DNA of 64,000 bases from CAVPFA01 sp963703655 (lineage in GTDB: Bacteria > Actinomycetota > Acidimicrobiia > Acidimicrobiales > Bog-793), in NCBI GenBank assembly GCA_963703655.1, contig CAVPFA010000003.1:1674001-1738000 (forward strand). Direction: 5' to 3'. Every line of letters starts with the position of its first letter. Position 1 is the stretch's first letter. A program made the position numbers and the translations under genes. Of the stretch, positions 1-8,745 are shown piece after piece. Below the pieces are notes generated by a model, which ran no database searches, was not told the DNA's origin, and worked only from the letters and a program-made list of their open reading frames with translations.

Positions 1-848
1 GGGACCCAGCCCGCGCCGACCTCGGCCGCGCCGATGCGCAAGCGGGGGTGCCGTTCGAGCACGCCGCCGAGGATCAGGTGCGACATGAGCGGGATCATGC
101 TGATCGCTTGGCGCTCCTGGTTCAGCATGGGGAGCGTGATCCGCTTCGTCCGGTCTTCCTTGCCCTCGTCCTTCTTGTCGGCGGCCTCGCTGGTCACCTC
201 GACCTCGCTGCCCTCCTGGAACCCGACATGGATGATCGCGGCAAGGTCGAGGTCCTCGAGGACCGACCAGAACCGGTCGTCCTCCTCGTGGTTGGGATGG
301 TCGCCGCCGTTGGGCCACGTCGACATCAGAAGGCCCCGGACGCCGGTCAACGCGCTGACCCGCTTGGCCTCTTTGATCATGTCGTTGACGCCGGTCGAAG
401 GTGTCATCGCGACGGCGATGAACCGGTCCGGGGCGTGGGACGCGAATTCAGAGATCCAGTCGTTGTAGGCGCGCAGGCACGCCAGCTGGTACTCGCGGTC
501 GGTCCAGGAGAACGCCGGCCCGCCGGCGAGGGCGTAGGTCGGGAACAGGACGTGCATGTCGACCATGTCGACCGCCATGTCGGCGAGGCGCGCCGCCGGG
601 TCCCACGCACCGGGCCGTCCGACGTCGTAGCTGTTGCCGAACAGCGTCCAGTGCACCGGCGAGGTGCCGACCGCGTTCACGAGTGGGGTCACCGTCAGCT
701 GGCGGGTCTCGAAGTTCCACGCCTTGGCGCCGCTCGGGCGCTCGATCAGCCGTGGGGCGCGGTCCAGGAACTTCTTCGGCATCCGTTTCAACCACAGATC
801 CGGTGGCTCGTTGATGTGCGTGTCCGCGTCCACGATGAGAAAGCCCAC
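1..848 (-). CDS. amidohydrolase_2 family metal-dependent hydrolase (C-terminus off window)
   Basis: Read on the complementary strand this is an open frame of 282 codons that runs off the left edge. The N-terminal metal motif DADTH is at residues 7-11, and a strand-end His follows in IHVGF near residue 204. The visible end, EVGAGW, is the conserved stretch before the last barrel strands. The family (ACMSD/LigW type) binds one divalent metal and catalyses non-oxidative decarboxylation or hydrolysis; the substrate cannot be read here. GTG 848 is chosen because GGGAGGG lies just upstream and the metal motif follows at once. It is divergent from a second amidohydrolase at 1149, with motif copies between them. 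Confidence 0.85.
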   Translation of the reverse strand, partial: MGFLIVDADTHINEPPDLWLKRMPKKFLDRAPRLIERPSGAKAWNFETRQLTVTPLVNAVGTSPVHWTLFGNSYDVGRPGAWDPAARLADMAVDMVDMHVLFPTYALAGGPAFSWTDREYQLACLRAYNDWISEFASHAPDRFIAVAMTPSTGVNDMIKEAKRVSALTGVRGLLMSTWPNGGDHPNHEEDDRFWSVLEDLDLAAIIHVGFQEGSEVEVTSEAADKKDEGKEDRTKRITLPMLNQERQAISMIPLMSHLILGGVLERHPRLRIGAAEVGAGWV

Positions 849-876
849 GATTTCCCTCCCGGAGTTGCCAGCCTGA

Positions 877-890
877 AAACACAGCATACT
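877..890. promoter_or_regulatory. regulon motif copy 1 (AAACACAGCATACT)
   Basis: Copy of the recurring 14-bp motif, 28 bases upstream of the GTG at 848. It has GCATAC in place of the core GTATAC, so it is one of the weaker matches. Confidence 0.45.
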
Positions 891-1097
891 GAATTTGCCA
901 CACGTCGAGCTGGCGGCAAAACCGGTGACGAAACCGGCTCGTCACGTGGAAGGCCAGCCCGGCTCGCGCCTGCCCGGTCGGAACGACATCGGGATCGAGA
1001 AGTGACCGAACACGACTCCCGAGCTGCCGGGCTACCGCACGTGGCCCGCTGCTCGATCCGCTTGACGGGTGCCGGGCCGGCTGCCAGGCTTGAAATC

Positions 1098-1111
1098 GGT
1101 GTACTCAAATA
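1098..1111. promoter_or_regulatory. regulon motif copy 2 (GGTGTACTCAAATA)
   Basis: Copy of the motif on the complementary strand (TATTTGAGTACACC), 37 bases upstream of the amidohydrolase start at 1149. It probably overlaps that gene's promoter. Confidence 0.55.
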
Positions 1112-1148
1112 AGGCAGCCAGCCTAATGAGAGCAGTCGGAGGAGCGGC

Positions 1149-2408
1149 GTGGTGACCGGCAACGATCTCGCCGGCGAGGTCCGAACGAAGGACTTCCCGG
1201 TACTCGACTGTGACGGCCACGTCGTCGAACCCGGGACCGTCTGGTCCGACTACGTCGAACCGGAGTTTCGAGACTCCGTCCGCGGGGGGCTCTGGAAGCA
1301 GGATCATCACGACGGCGGCTTCGAGATCAGCCTGAACGGGGTCCCGCAGTACACCAGAAAGGGACAGACGGCGTTCTTCGGCGCGGTCATGGCGCCCGGG
1401 ATGAACAAGAAGAGGCTCTCATCGCTCGTGATGCACGTCGATGACTACCCGATCCCTCCCGGTGCCTATGACCCCGCGGCGCGAGTCCGCGACTGCGACT
1501 TGATGGGTATCGATCAGGCCATGCTCCTTCCGACCGTGTGCGGGCTGTGGTTCAGCGCCATCCGCGATCCCCACGCGTCGCTCGGCATGGCCCGTGCCTA
1601 CAACAACTGGATAGCCGATTTCTGCCGAGCCGACCCGACTCGTTTGTTCCCCGCCGCCATTATCCCGCAGCAGGACAACAACGACGCCATCTCGGAGGTG
1701 GAACGCGTCGCGGAGCTGGGTTTTCACTGCGTCATCATCAGGCCGAACATCATCGCCGACCGCTATCCGACGCATCCCGACTTCGACCCGGTGTGGCACG
1801 CGATTCAGGACAGAGGACTCGTTGCCGGCATCCATCCGTTTCCTCCGACCGCGCCGGCCGACTGCACGGGATGGATCATCGACAGGATCGCGGAAGCGGC
1901 CGGGCTTCGCCGCGGCATCGTGTCGGAGACGCTCTGCTTCGCGCACGACTCTCAGACCTTCCTGCTCACGGCCTTCCACCAAGACCTCTGGACGAAGTTC
2001 CCGACGCTCAAGATCGCGGTCTTGGAGTCCAACGCCGCTTGGCTGCCGTATCTGCTCGAGAAGGCCGACGCCCGCGTCGAGGTCTGGACCGGCACTCGCG
2101 GCACCGTCGTCGAGGGCGTCCCCTCAAAGGTGTTCTACGGCCGCTCCTGGGTGGCCTTCGAGTCGGACGAGGACGCCGTCTTCGAGACCTGGCGACGGTT
2201 CGAGGACATCGGCGTGTGGGCCAGCGACTATCCCCATTTTGACGCCGAGGACGCTTGGGAGGGCATCGAGCACCTGGAGCGGTGGGGAGTGCCGGCGGAG
2301 GTACAGGCCAAGCTCCTCGGCGGCAACGCCTACCGGATGTACGGCATCGAGCCCGAGCTGATCGTTTCCGAACGACTCCCGGCACCCGAGGTCGGCAATC
2401 CTGCCTGA
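1149..2408 (+). CDS. amidohydrolase_2 family metal-dependent hydrolase
   Basis: A 419-residue TIM-barrel hydrolase of the amidohydrolase_2 family. The metal motif is CDGH at residues 21-24, a His follows in IHPF near residue 226, and SDYPH near residue 359 supplies the late Asp. The length is normal for the larger members of the family. GTG 1149 is followed directly by a second in-frame GTG at 1152, and GGAGGA at 1138-1143 could serve either. The SDR gene starts 27 bases after the stop, so the two are probably cotranscribed. The reaction is likely decarboxylation or ring or amide hydrolysis of a catabolic intermediate; this is inference from family and context. Confidence 0.88.
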   Translation: MVTGNDLAGEVRTKDFPVLDCDGHVVEPGTVWSDYVEPEFRDSVRGGLWKQDHHDGGFEISLNGVPQYTRKGQTAFFGAVMAPGMNKKRLSSLVMHVDDYPIPPGAYDPAARVRDCDLMGIDQAMLLPTVCGLWFSAIRDPHASLGMARAYNNWIADFCRADPTRLFPAAIIPQQDNNDAISEVERVAELGFHCVIIRPNIIADRYPTHPDFDPVWHAIQDRGLVAGIHPFPPTAPADCTGWIIDRIAEAAGLRRGIVSETLCFAHDSQTFLLTAFHQDLWTKFPTLKIAVLESNAAWLPYLLEKADARVEVWTGTRGTVVEGVPSKVFYGRSWVAFESDEDAVFETWRRFEDIGVWASDYPHFDAEDAWEGIEHLERWGVPAEVQAKLLGGNAYRMYGIEPELIVSERLPAPEVGNPA

Positions 2409-2435
2409 CGGACCACACCGGGCGGGGTCACCGCC

Positions 2436-3251
2436 ATGAGGCTTGATGGCAAAGTCGCCCTTATCACGGGCGTCAGCTCAGGCTTCGGCAGATCCTGCGG
2501 GAGGATTTTCGCCGAGGCCGGCGCGCAGGTGGTCGGGGCCGCTCGCCGCGCGGACCGGGGACGAGCGCTGAAGACTGAGGTCCGCTCGTCGGGGGGAGAG
2601 CTCACCTTTGTCACCGCAGATGTCGTCAAGCCCGACGACTGCCGAAGAGCCGTCGAGACCGCGGTGAACACCTACGGCCGCCTGGACATCCTCGTCAACA
2701 ACGCGGGGTCCGCCGGTCCCCACCCCGTCCAGCCGTCGCACCTCTTGTCGGAGGCCGACTGGGACGAGGTCCTCGATACGAACCTGAAGGGAGCATTTTT
2801 CTGCTCCGCGGCGGCCATCGCCGAGATGCGGTCGAGCGGAGGCGGCGTCATCTTGAACATCGCCTCGATCAACGCCGTGCAGGCGATCGCCCGGATGGCT
2901 GCGTACAACGCGTCGAAGGCCGCTCTCCTGCAACTTACGCGCTCGCTGGCCGTCGAGTACGGAGCAGACAACATCCGCGTCAACGCGATCGTACTGGGCG
3001 GCGGGAACACGGAAATGGCGACATTTGTCGCCGACGAGATGGCCAAGGCCGTTCGCGGACCCGACTACCAACGCCGGCGACCGGCACCGCGCATGGACCT
3101 CGACGACTTCGCGCGGCTCCTGGTCCTGCTCGCGAGCGACGAGGCGAGGCTCATGACCGGCGCAGTCGTGGCGGTGGATCGGGGCATCAGCGCCGGCCTG
3201 CTGACCTCAAGGCTTATCTGGGCGACGGCGGCCAACCTGACCGATGTCTAG
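2436..3251 (+). CDS. short-chain dehydrogenase/reductase (SDR)
   Basis: A classical SDR of 271 residues that oxidises an alcohol or reduces a ketone with NAD(P). The cofactor motif TGVSSGFG is at residues 11-18, NNAG is near residue 88, and the catalytic YNASK is near residue 157 with a Ser about 13 residues before it. The C-terminus is some 20 residues longer than the usual GG end. It follows the amidohydrolase on the same strand. Its last bases overlap an upstream in-frame ATG of the next gene, although the real start of that gene is probably at 3343. Confidence 0.88.
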   Translation: MRLDGKVALITGVSSGFGRSCGRIFAEAGAQVVGAARRADRGRALKTEVRSSGGELTFVTADVVKPDDCRRAVETAVNTYGRLDILVNNAGSAGPHPVQPSHLLSEADWDEVLDTNLKGAFFCSAAAIAEMRSSGGGVILNIASINAVQAIARMAAYNASKAALLQLTRSLAVEYGADNIRVNAIVLGGGNTEMATFVADEMAKAVRGPDYQRRRPAPRMDLDDFARLLVLLASDEARLMTGAVVAVDRGISAGLLTSRLIWATAANLTDV

Positions 3252-3297
3252 GCGCGGGTGGCGGGGTGCCTTGACAAGCACGGGCACGCCTGCGACG

Positions 3298-3311
3298 CTA
3301 AAGAGGATACG
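3298..3311. promoter_or_regulatory. regulon motif copy 3 (CTAAAGAGGATACG) with upstream TTGACA
   Basis: Motif copy 31 bases upstream of the binding-protein start at 3343, with TTGACA at 3271-3276. The arrangement TTGACA, then about 28 bases, then AGAGGATACGSAATT also occurs before the transporter operon near 25,511-25,556. This links the binding protein and its membrane components to one control element. Confidence 0.6.
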
Positions 3312-3342
3312 CAATTGGGCGTCGGAAGATGGGGGGAGCGAC

Positions 3343-4737
3343 GTGTTCGGTTCCGGTGGCCAGCGCGGTTTCACGACGAGTCATGGACTTCGCTTGCTGA
3401 TAGTGATGTGCGTTGCACTGGCAGCCGCGGCGTGGGGGTCCTTGGGCACAACTACGAAGGCCACGGCCGCACCCCTTGCTCACGATCTGAATCCCAACTT
3501 GCCCGGGATCACGAAGACCACGATCAAGATCGGCATCTGGTGGGTCGACTCGACAGGAGGCTGCGCCGCGCTTGGCATCAAGAACCCGACGGCGAACTGC
3601 GGAAGCTCCGACGAGCACGAGATCACCACCATGGTGAAGTACGTCAACGCCCATGGCGGGATCGCCGGGCGTCACCTCGACGCGGTGATCTACCACACGC
3701 TCTTCACCGGACTCCCCTTCGCCGAGTCGTACCAGCAGGCCTGCACCTACTTCACCCAGGACAATCCTGTCTACGCGGTGCTGAGCCAGAACGGGATCTT
3801 TGGCGAGTCCAACGAGTGCTTCGCCAAGCACCACATCATCACGCTCAATGCCCAGACCTATCCTTATGACAATCAGGACTACTCGAAGTACTCGCCGTAC
3901 CTGTACTCGCCCGACCATCCCCGTGCCAACCGGTGGGTGCTGGCCTACATCGACGGCTTGTACAACGGCGACTTCTTCCGCGGCAAGGGCGTCAAGATCG
4001 GCCTCGTGCGCTACAACTACGCGGAGACGACGTCCGTCACGAACTCGGTGCTGCTGCCGGCCCTGGCTGCTCACCACCTGACACTCACCCAAAGCGCCGT
4101 GCTCACCCCGCCGGCGAGCGCCGATGGCCTGGGAGCGATCCAGACCGCCGTGACGACCACGATCTTGAAGTTCAAGGCCGCGGGCGTGAACCGGGTCATC
4201 TTCTTCACCGACGAAGGCTCGGTCGACCTGTACTGGTACAGCATCGCCAAGTCCCAGAACTACTTCCCCCGGTACGGAGTGAGCAGCAACCAGGACATGG
4301 CGGTGTGGATCTCGCTTGCCCCCAAGGGATCGTTCAACGGCACGATGGGCGTCGGCTGGGACCCGTTCTACGACGTCCAGGTGGCCCAGGATCCCGGGGC
4401 CACCCCGGCGACGAGGCTTTGCAAGGCTATCGTGAACGCTCCCAAGGACGTCCCCGCCGGCCGAACCAACTACTGCGACGACCTCTTCTTCCTCCAGACG
4501 GCCTTTGCCAGGGCCGTCAAGCTGGGGAGCATCACCCCCCTTGGCTTCCAGAACGCCGTCAACACGCTCGGCAGCTCGTTCAAGCCGACCGAGGTCTTCT
4601 CCGACAAGTTCGGCCCGGGACTCTATGACGGGCCCTCGATCTACCGTCTGTACCACTACGTCGGCTCGTGCAACTGCTTTACCTACTACGGGCCTTACCG
4701 GCTGATGCCCGGGAGCCCCGTTCCCGGCTTGAAGTAA
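3343..4737 (+). CDS. branched-chain amino acid-type ABC transporter substrate-binding protein
   Basis: Extracytoplasmic binding protein of the Liv/periplasmic-binding type I family, 464 residues from GTG 3343. The N-terminus is a signal peptide: basic-polar start, a hydrophobic run LLIVMCVALAAAAW, then a polar region ending near KATAAP. The mature protein starts with ITKTTIKIGIWWVDS, the typical first strand of this fold. It probably captures the cluster's substrate outside the cell for the transporter at 26,987-32,587. An ATG at 3244 is in frame, but GTG 3343 has GGGGGGAG just upstream, lies after motif copy 3, and puts the signal peptide at the true N-terminus. Confidence 0.88.
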   Translation: MFGSGGQRGFTTSHGLRLLIVMCVALAAAAWGSLGTTTKATAAPLAHDLNPNLPGITKTTIKIGIWWVDSTGGCAALGIKNPTANCGSSDEHEITTMVKYVNAHGGIAGRHLDAVIYHTLFTGLPFAESYQQACTYFTQDNPVYAVLSQNGIFGESNECFAKHHIITLNAQTYPYDNQDYSKYSPYLYSPDHPRANRWVLAYIDGLYNGDFFRGKGVKIGLVRYNYAETTSVTNSVLLPALAAHHLTLTQSAVLTPPASADGLGAIQTAVTTTILKFKAAGVNRVIFFTDEGSVDLYWYSIAKSQNYFPRYGVSSNQDMAVWISLAPKGSFNGTMGVGWDPFYDVQVAQDPGATPATRLCKAIVNAPKDVPAGRTNYCDDLFFLQTAFARAVKLGSITPLGFQNAVNTLGSSFKPTEVFSDKFGPGLYDGPSIYRLYHYVGSCNCFTYYGPYRLMPGSPVPGLK

Positions 4738-4756
4738 CAGCCAGCGGGTCACCGGG

Positions 4757-4790
4757 GACGAACGCTCCGCCGGCTGGGCGGGCGTTCGTC
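4757..4790. terminator. bidirectional hairpin terminator
   Basis: Stem GACGAACGC (4757-4765) pairs with GCGTTCGTC (4782-4790). After a one-base bulge CCGCC pairs with GGCGG, leaving a 5-base loop. It lies between the convergent ends of the binding-protein gene (4737) and the dioxygenase gene (4795). Confidence 0.75.
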
Positions 4791-4794
4791 GCGT

Positions 4795-5610
4795 TCAGAC
4801 GGCCACGGTGACCCGGCTCAGGTTGCGGGTCGCATCGCCGTAGTCGTGGACGGCGTAGTGCAGCGTGCACCGGTTGTCCCACATCACGACATCGCCCGGC
4901 TGCCAGTGGTGCCGGTAGATCAGATCCGGTGAGTGGGCGTGCTCGTACAGGTAGTCCAGCAGTGGTCGGCTCTCCGCCTCGGTCATGTCCTCGAGGGCGA
5001 CCATTGAGTCGCCAGGATGACCGACCAGGAGGGCCGGGCGGCCGGTCTCCGGGTGCGTGCGCACGAGGGGGTGCAAGGTGAAGACGTCCTCGGTCTCACC
5101 GGTCTCGGGTGATGGCCAACGCCCGACGAACTTCCCTCGCAGCTGCACGACCAGTCGGCGCAGGCCGGGCGAGAGCCGCTCACACGCGAGGTACTGGTTT
5201 GCCCACATCGTGTCGCCGCCAGCACCGGGCAGCTCCTGCGCCGCCAGGATCGTCACTGCGGGCGGATCGGGGCGGAAGATCGAGTCGGCATGCCAATTCT
5301 CCGTGAGCGCCCGCTGCTTTCCGATGTTCGTGACTCGCAGTACGTCCGGGTAGCCGGTGTAGCTGTGCGGGGCAAGGTGCGGGTGGACGATCGGGGTGCC
5401 CCAGTAGCCGGCGAACCGGTGCTGAGCGTCCGGGGTGAGGAATTGGTCGCGGAACACGAGCACACCGCAGCTGGCCATGAAGGCCTCGTGTAAGGCACGA
5501 AACGTTACGTCCTCGAGCGGAACTGACAGGTTGACGCCGGAGACCTGGAGGCCGATCGATCCGGAGAGCGGTATGAGCTCCGGTGTCGGCGTGGCTTGGG
5601 GGGTCGTCAC
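4795..5610 (-). CDS. TauD/TfdA-family Fe(II)/2-oxoglutarate dioxygenase
   Basis: A 271-residue dioxygenase that would hydroxylate or cleave its substrate using 2-oxoglutarate and O2. The iron ligands are visible as WHAD (His and Asp near residues 106 and 108) and a distal His in LHYAVHD near residue 250. The Arg in NLSRVTV near residue 264 fits 2-oxoglutarate binding. GTG 5610 is preferred over an upstream start because it follows the RidA stop (5624) by 13 bases. It resembles the dioxygenase at 48,115 in many blocks, such as GDTMWANQYLA and the WQPGD-VMWDNRCTLHYAVHD region, so the two are paralogues. Confidence 0.88.
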   Translation of the reverse strand: MTTPQATPTPELIPLSGSIGLQVSGVNLSVPLEDVTFRALHEAFMASCGVLVFRDQFLTPDAQHRFAGYWGTPIVHPHLAPHSYTGYPDVLRVTNIGKQRALTENWHADSIFRPDPPAVTILAAQELPGAGGDTMWANQYLACERLSPGLRRLVVQLRGKFVGRWPSPETGETEDVFTLHPLVRTHPETGRPALLVGHPGDSMVALEDMTEAESRPLLDYLYEHAHSPDLIYRHHWQPGDVVMWDNRCTLHYAVHDYGDATRNLSRVTVAV

Positions 5611-5623
5611 ACGCCCCGCCACG

Positions 5624-6112
5624 TCATGGCGTGGGCCGCAGCCGGATGATGGCGTCGAGTGCGACGCTCCCACCGGCCGGGAGACGCTGCACGCCGACCA
5701 CCGCTCGAGCTGGCGCCCGCTCGGCCCCGAAGATGTCGGAGAGCACGTCGGAAGCGGCCCCGACGACGAACTGCAACTTGTCGAACTCGCCCGACACCGA
5801 CACGTAGCCGGTCAGCTTGAGGAAACGCTCGATGCGATCGAGATCTCCGACCGTCGCTTGGACGTTGCCCAGCAGGGCGAGCATCGCGGCCCGTGCCGAG
5901 GCCCTCCCGTCCTCGAGGGACAGCTCTGCGCCGACGCGTCCGGGCCAGGCGAGGCGTGGCGGATCCCCTTCGGCGGCCATGACAGCGGAGGTGTACACCA
6001 TGTCCCCGTCAACAAGAACGGCGGTGTGGTGGCCGTGCACCGGCTGGGCAGGCGGCAGCGTTATCCCCAGATCCGCCAGCCGGGCAAGTGAACCTCCGGC
6101 ACCGTTCACCAT
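5624..6112 (-). CDS. RidA/YjgF-family protein
   Basis: A 162-residue member of the RidA superfamily. Classical members deaminate enamine/imine intermediates; divergent members have other or unknown roles. Family features are the opening LGITLPP and AVLVDGDMVYTSA, the middle block RASARAAMLALL, and an end of the type VALDAIIRL. A strong paralogue lies at 21,532. It is the first gene of a two-gene unit with the dioxygenase, and motif copy 4 lies 62 bases upstream. No good Shine-Dalgarno precedes ATG 6112, so the start is moderately sure. Confidence 0.82.
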   Translation of the reverse strand: MVNGAGGSLARLADLGITLPPAQPVHGHHTAVLVDGDMVYTSAVMAAEGDPPRLAWPGRVGAELSLEDGRASARAAMLALLGNVQATVGDLDRIERFLKLTGYVSVSGEFDKLQFVVGAASDVLSDIFGAERAPARAVVGVQRLPAGGSVALDAIIRLRPTP

Positions 6113-6174
6113 GTCAGTACCGCCGCCGCAGCTGTCCCGACCTGGTGGCGGGTCGATTGGTCACAGCCCAGAAC

Positions 6175-6188
6175 ATTACACTCATTTC
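6175..6188. promoter_or_regulatory. regulon motif copy 4 (ATTACACTCATTTC)
   Basis: Motif on the complementary strand (GAAATGAGTGTAAT), upstream of the RidA-dioxygenase pair. It touches the stop codon of the flavin monooxygenase gene ending at 6187. Confidence 0.45.
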
Positions 6189-7113
6189 AGGGACACCGGC
6201 CGACCTGCTTTCCGGCCATTGCCTCGATGAAGGCCCAGGTGCGCTCACGCTCCTCGCCCTCGCCAGAGGCGTCGAACAACGCGAGATCCGTCACTCCGGT
6301 CTCCTCGATTCTGCGCACGGCTCGCGTCGCCTCCTCTTCGTCGCCGATGATGGACAGATCAACCGGTCCGGATTCGCCTTCGCGCTCGACCATGGCCCGA
6401 AACGAGGGAAAGGTCTGGAAGTGCTCGAGACCCTGAGACCTCATGCGAGCGGCCCGGTCACGGTCGTCGGTGATGGCCATCGAGTAACAAGCGACGATCC
6501 GCGGCGCCGGCCGGCCGGCGGCCGCGGCCGCGGCCGCGATGGTCGGAACGATGTGGCTGGCAAGCGTGACCGGTCCCGTGCCGGCGGTGATCGTGCCCTC
6601 GGTGACGGTTCCCGCCAGGCGTAGCATCGCCGGCCCGAGGGCGCCGAGCAGGACCGGAGGGGCGGCGACGCCGCCGGTCTCGAGCGCACCGGTGCTGGTG
6701 ACCAGCTCGCCGTGCAGTTCCGGGCTCTCGCCCCGCAGGAGGGGGAGCAGCGCCGCCAGGTACTGGCGCATGCGCTCGACCGGGCGTTCGAACGAGTAGC
6801 CCCACCGGTTCTCGACCACGTGCCGGTGCGACAAGCCGATTCCGAGCGTCAGACGTCCACCGCAGGCGGCTTGGACGGTGAGGGCTTGAGCGGCGAGCGC
6901 CTGGGGATGTCGAGTGAAGATGGGGATCACCGCCGTCCCGAGCTCGATGTCCGGGGCCGCCGCCGCGCTCACCGCGAGCGAGGTCAGACCGTCGAGGGCG
7001 AAGGCCTGGTTGGCCCAGAAGGTGTCGAGTCCCGCCATTTGTGCCCTCTCGGCACCGTGCACGACGTCAGCGAGCCACCCGGCGCCGGCCCGGCCGAACA
7101 CTCCGATCCGCAC
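6187..7113 (-). CDS. luciferase-like (LLM class) flavin-dependent monooxygenase
   Basis: A 308-residue member of the bacterial luciferase/F420-type family. It opens with VRIGVFG, followed by a segment ending TFWANQ, the IELGTAVIPIFTRHP strand, and a GRLTLGIGLSH block typical of F420- or FMN-dependent members. Possible roles are an F420-dependent dehydrogenase or a monooxygenase; the cofactor cannot be decided from sequence alone. GTG 7113 starts two bases after the stop of the upstream acyl-CoA ligase, so the pair is translationally close and cotranscribed. Residues 120-215 are Ala/Gly-rich, including a run of seven alanines. Confidence 0.85.
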   Translation of the reverse strand: MRIGVFGRAGAGWLADVVHGAERAQMAGLDTFWANQAFALDGLTSLAVSAAAAPDIELGTAVIPIFTRHPQALAAQALTVQAACGGRLTLGIGLSHRHVVENRWGYSFERPVERMRQYLAALLPLLRGESPELHGELVTSTGALETGGVAAPPVLLGALGPAMLRLAGTVTEGTITAGTGPVTLASHIVPTIAAAAAAAGRPAPRIVACYSMAITDDRDRAARMRSQGLEHFQTFPSFRAMVEREGESGPVDLSIIGDEEEATRAVRRIEETGVTDLALFDASGEGEERERTWAFIEAMAGKQVGRCP

Positions 7114-7115
7114 CG

Positions 7116-8687
7116 CTAACTCCGGCCGTCTGGGTACCCGTCGCCGGGGTATCCCCCACCGCCGTGCGCCGCGTCTACAGCATGGCGGTCGATGATGCCA
7201 CTGGGATGGCGGGGGAGGACATCTACGAAGACGACGGACCTCGGTTTCTTGTAGGAGGAGATGCGCGAACGGCAATGCTCGACGATCTCCTCCTCGGTGG
7301 CTGTCTCGCCCTTTTTCAGAACGACCACCGCCATCACGCTCTGGGTCCAGCGGGCATCGGCGACGCCGATGACGCACACCTCGGCGACCGAGGGGTGGCT
7401 CGCGACGGCGCCCTCGACCTCCGCCGGATAGATGTTCTCCGCCGCCGACTTGATCATGTGGGTTTTCGGGCCGACGAAGGTAATGGATCCGTCCTCTTCG
7501 CGCCTTCCCAGGTCATGGGTGTGGTGCCAGCCGTTCCGCTGACGTTGCGCGTTGAGCTCCGGGCGATTGTGGTAGCCGAGCATGACCACCGGTCCCCGGC
7601 AGACGATCTCGCCGATCTCGCCGGCCGGGACGTCGCGATCGGCGTCGTCGACGATTCGAACCTGGCCGAGCGGCGAGGAGCGACCGTGACGGCCGGTGAA
7701 CTCGCCACCGAGCGAGCTCGTCGTGATCAGAGCCGCCACCTCGGTCTGCCCGTAGACACCGGGCCGGCGACCCCAAGGGCTCGTGTCGAGTGTCACCATC
7801 GCATTCCACTCCGGGCTCCCCGAACCGCTGCGGAAGCTCTTCAGGTCGTACCGACCGCTCTTGTTGGCGTCGACGATCTGGCTTCGAGTCGGGTCGAGGA
7901 TGAAGCCGCGGGTGACGTGTTCACGATCGATCAACCGGCAGAGATTCTCGGCGTCGACGCGCCGCGCCACGACGACTTTCCCGCCCAACTGCAGGGTCGC
8001 CACCGCGTTGAGAAACGTCCATATGTGAAACAGCGGCCCCGAGGCCAGGTACACGTCGTCGGCGGAAAGCTCCATCACCATGGCGAGGACGAGGTCCTGG
8101 AGCAGGATCGACTGGTGGCTGAGAAGGGCTCCGTTAGGGCGGCCGTCGAAGGCGGCGGTGTACATCTGCAGCACAGCGAGCCCGGAGTCGACGTACTCCT
8201 CCGGATCGTGCTCGTCACCGGCCTGCAACAAGCTTTCGTACTCACCGTCATCGTGGCAGATCCACCTGATGGTCTCCGTTCGGTGATCCCGGACCGCCCG
8301 CACGCCGTCGCCGATCTCCTCTTCCTGGTAGAAGGCAAGCTGAGCGGCTGCGTCGTCGATCACGAACGCCAGCTCGTCGACGCTCTGACGCCAGTTCACC
8401 GGCGTGAACACCGCCCCGAGCTTGGCGCAGGCGAAGAGCGTCTCGAAGGCGCGATGGCAGTTCTGCCCGAGCCACAGCACACGTGACCCGACCGCCACGC
8501 CGTTGCCGACCATCACCCCGGCGAGGCGGTTGACCCTCTCGTCGAACGCGGTGTACGTCCATCGCTCCTCGCCGCAGACGACGGCGCCGTCTCCGGGGCG
8601 GCTCCGTCGTTGCTCTCGGATCAGGTCTCCGAGGCTGAAGGCGTGCAGTTCGTCCAACTCTCCCGATCCTTGGCTCGCCGCCGGCAC
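7116..8687 (-). CDS. AMP-dependent acyl-CoA synthetase/ligase, atypical motifs
   Basis: A 523-residue ANL-superfamily ligase expected to activate a carboxylic acid to its CoA thioester. The domain order is normal: N-terminal LGDLIREQ, substrate core, then GVYGQTE and the hinge region with GWHHTHDLGR. Two catalytic motifs are unusual. The phosphate loop near residue 176 reads YTAAFDGRPNGALLSH, so the usual SGTTG and Lys are absent. The C-terminal A10 motif near residue 499 reads PSGIID where a catalytic Lys normally follows Gly. GTG 8687 is chosen because motif copy 5 ends only 5 bases upstream and the domain starts about 20 residues later. Confidence 0.85.
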   Translation of the reverse strand: MPAASQGSGELDELHAFSLGDLIREQRRSRPGDGAVVCGEERWTYTAFDERVNRLAGVMVGNGVAVGSRVLWLGQNCHRAFETLFACAKLGAVFTPVNWRQSVDELAFVIDDAAAQLAFYQEEEIGDGVRAVRDHRTETIRWICHDDGEYESLLQAGDEHDPEEYVDSGLAVLQMYTAAFDGRPNGALLSHQSILLQDLVLAMVMELSADDVYLASGPLFHIWTFLNAVATLQLGGKVVVARRVDAENLCRLIDREHVTRGFILDPTRSQIVDANKSGRYDLKSFRSGSGSPEWNAMVTLDTSPWGRRPGVYGQTEVAALITTSSLGGEFTGRHGRSSPLGQVRIVDDADRDVPAGEIGEIVCRGPVVMLGYHNRPELNAQRQRNGWHHTHDLGRREEDGSITFVGPKTHMIKSAAENIYPAEVEGAVASHPSVAEVCVIGVADARWTQSVMAVVVLKKGETATEEEIVEHCRSRISSYKKPRSVVFVDVLPRHPSGIIDRHAVDAAHGGGGYPGDGYPDGRS

Positions 8688-8692
8688 GAAAG

Positions 8693-8706
8693 GGTATCCT
8701 CTATTC
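8693..8706. promoter_or_regulatory. regulon motif copy 5 (GGTATCCTCTATTC)
   Basis: Complementary-strand motif (GAATAGAGGATACC) in the divergent gap between the ligase (start 8687) and the SDR (start 8746). It lies so close to the ligase GTG that the ligase message may be leaderless. A separate TATAGT at 8730-8735 may be the -10 element of the SDR gene, whose GTG follows 10 bases later without a Shine-Dalgarno. Confidence 0.6.
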
Positions 8707-8745
8707 AGGAGACTGACAAATGCCGCACGGTATAGTTCCACACTT

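Larger units (their letters stand above)
849..1148. other. 300-bp divergent intergenic region
   Basis: This gap separates two divergently transcribed amidohydrolase genes. It holds two copies of the island's 14-bp motif, one near each start (877-890 and 1098-1111). It also holds Shine-Dalgarno sequences for both genes. No other gene is evident. Confidence 0.7.

Noticed and set aside
3298..4752. A long open frame on the complementary strand of the binding-protein gene
   Set aside because: It has no family resemblance and is an effect of high GC in the third codon position of the real gene, which has a signal peptide and fold signatures.
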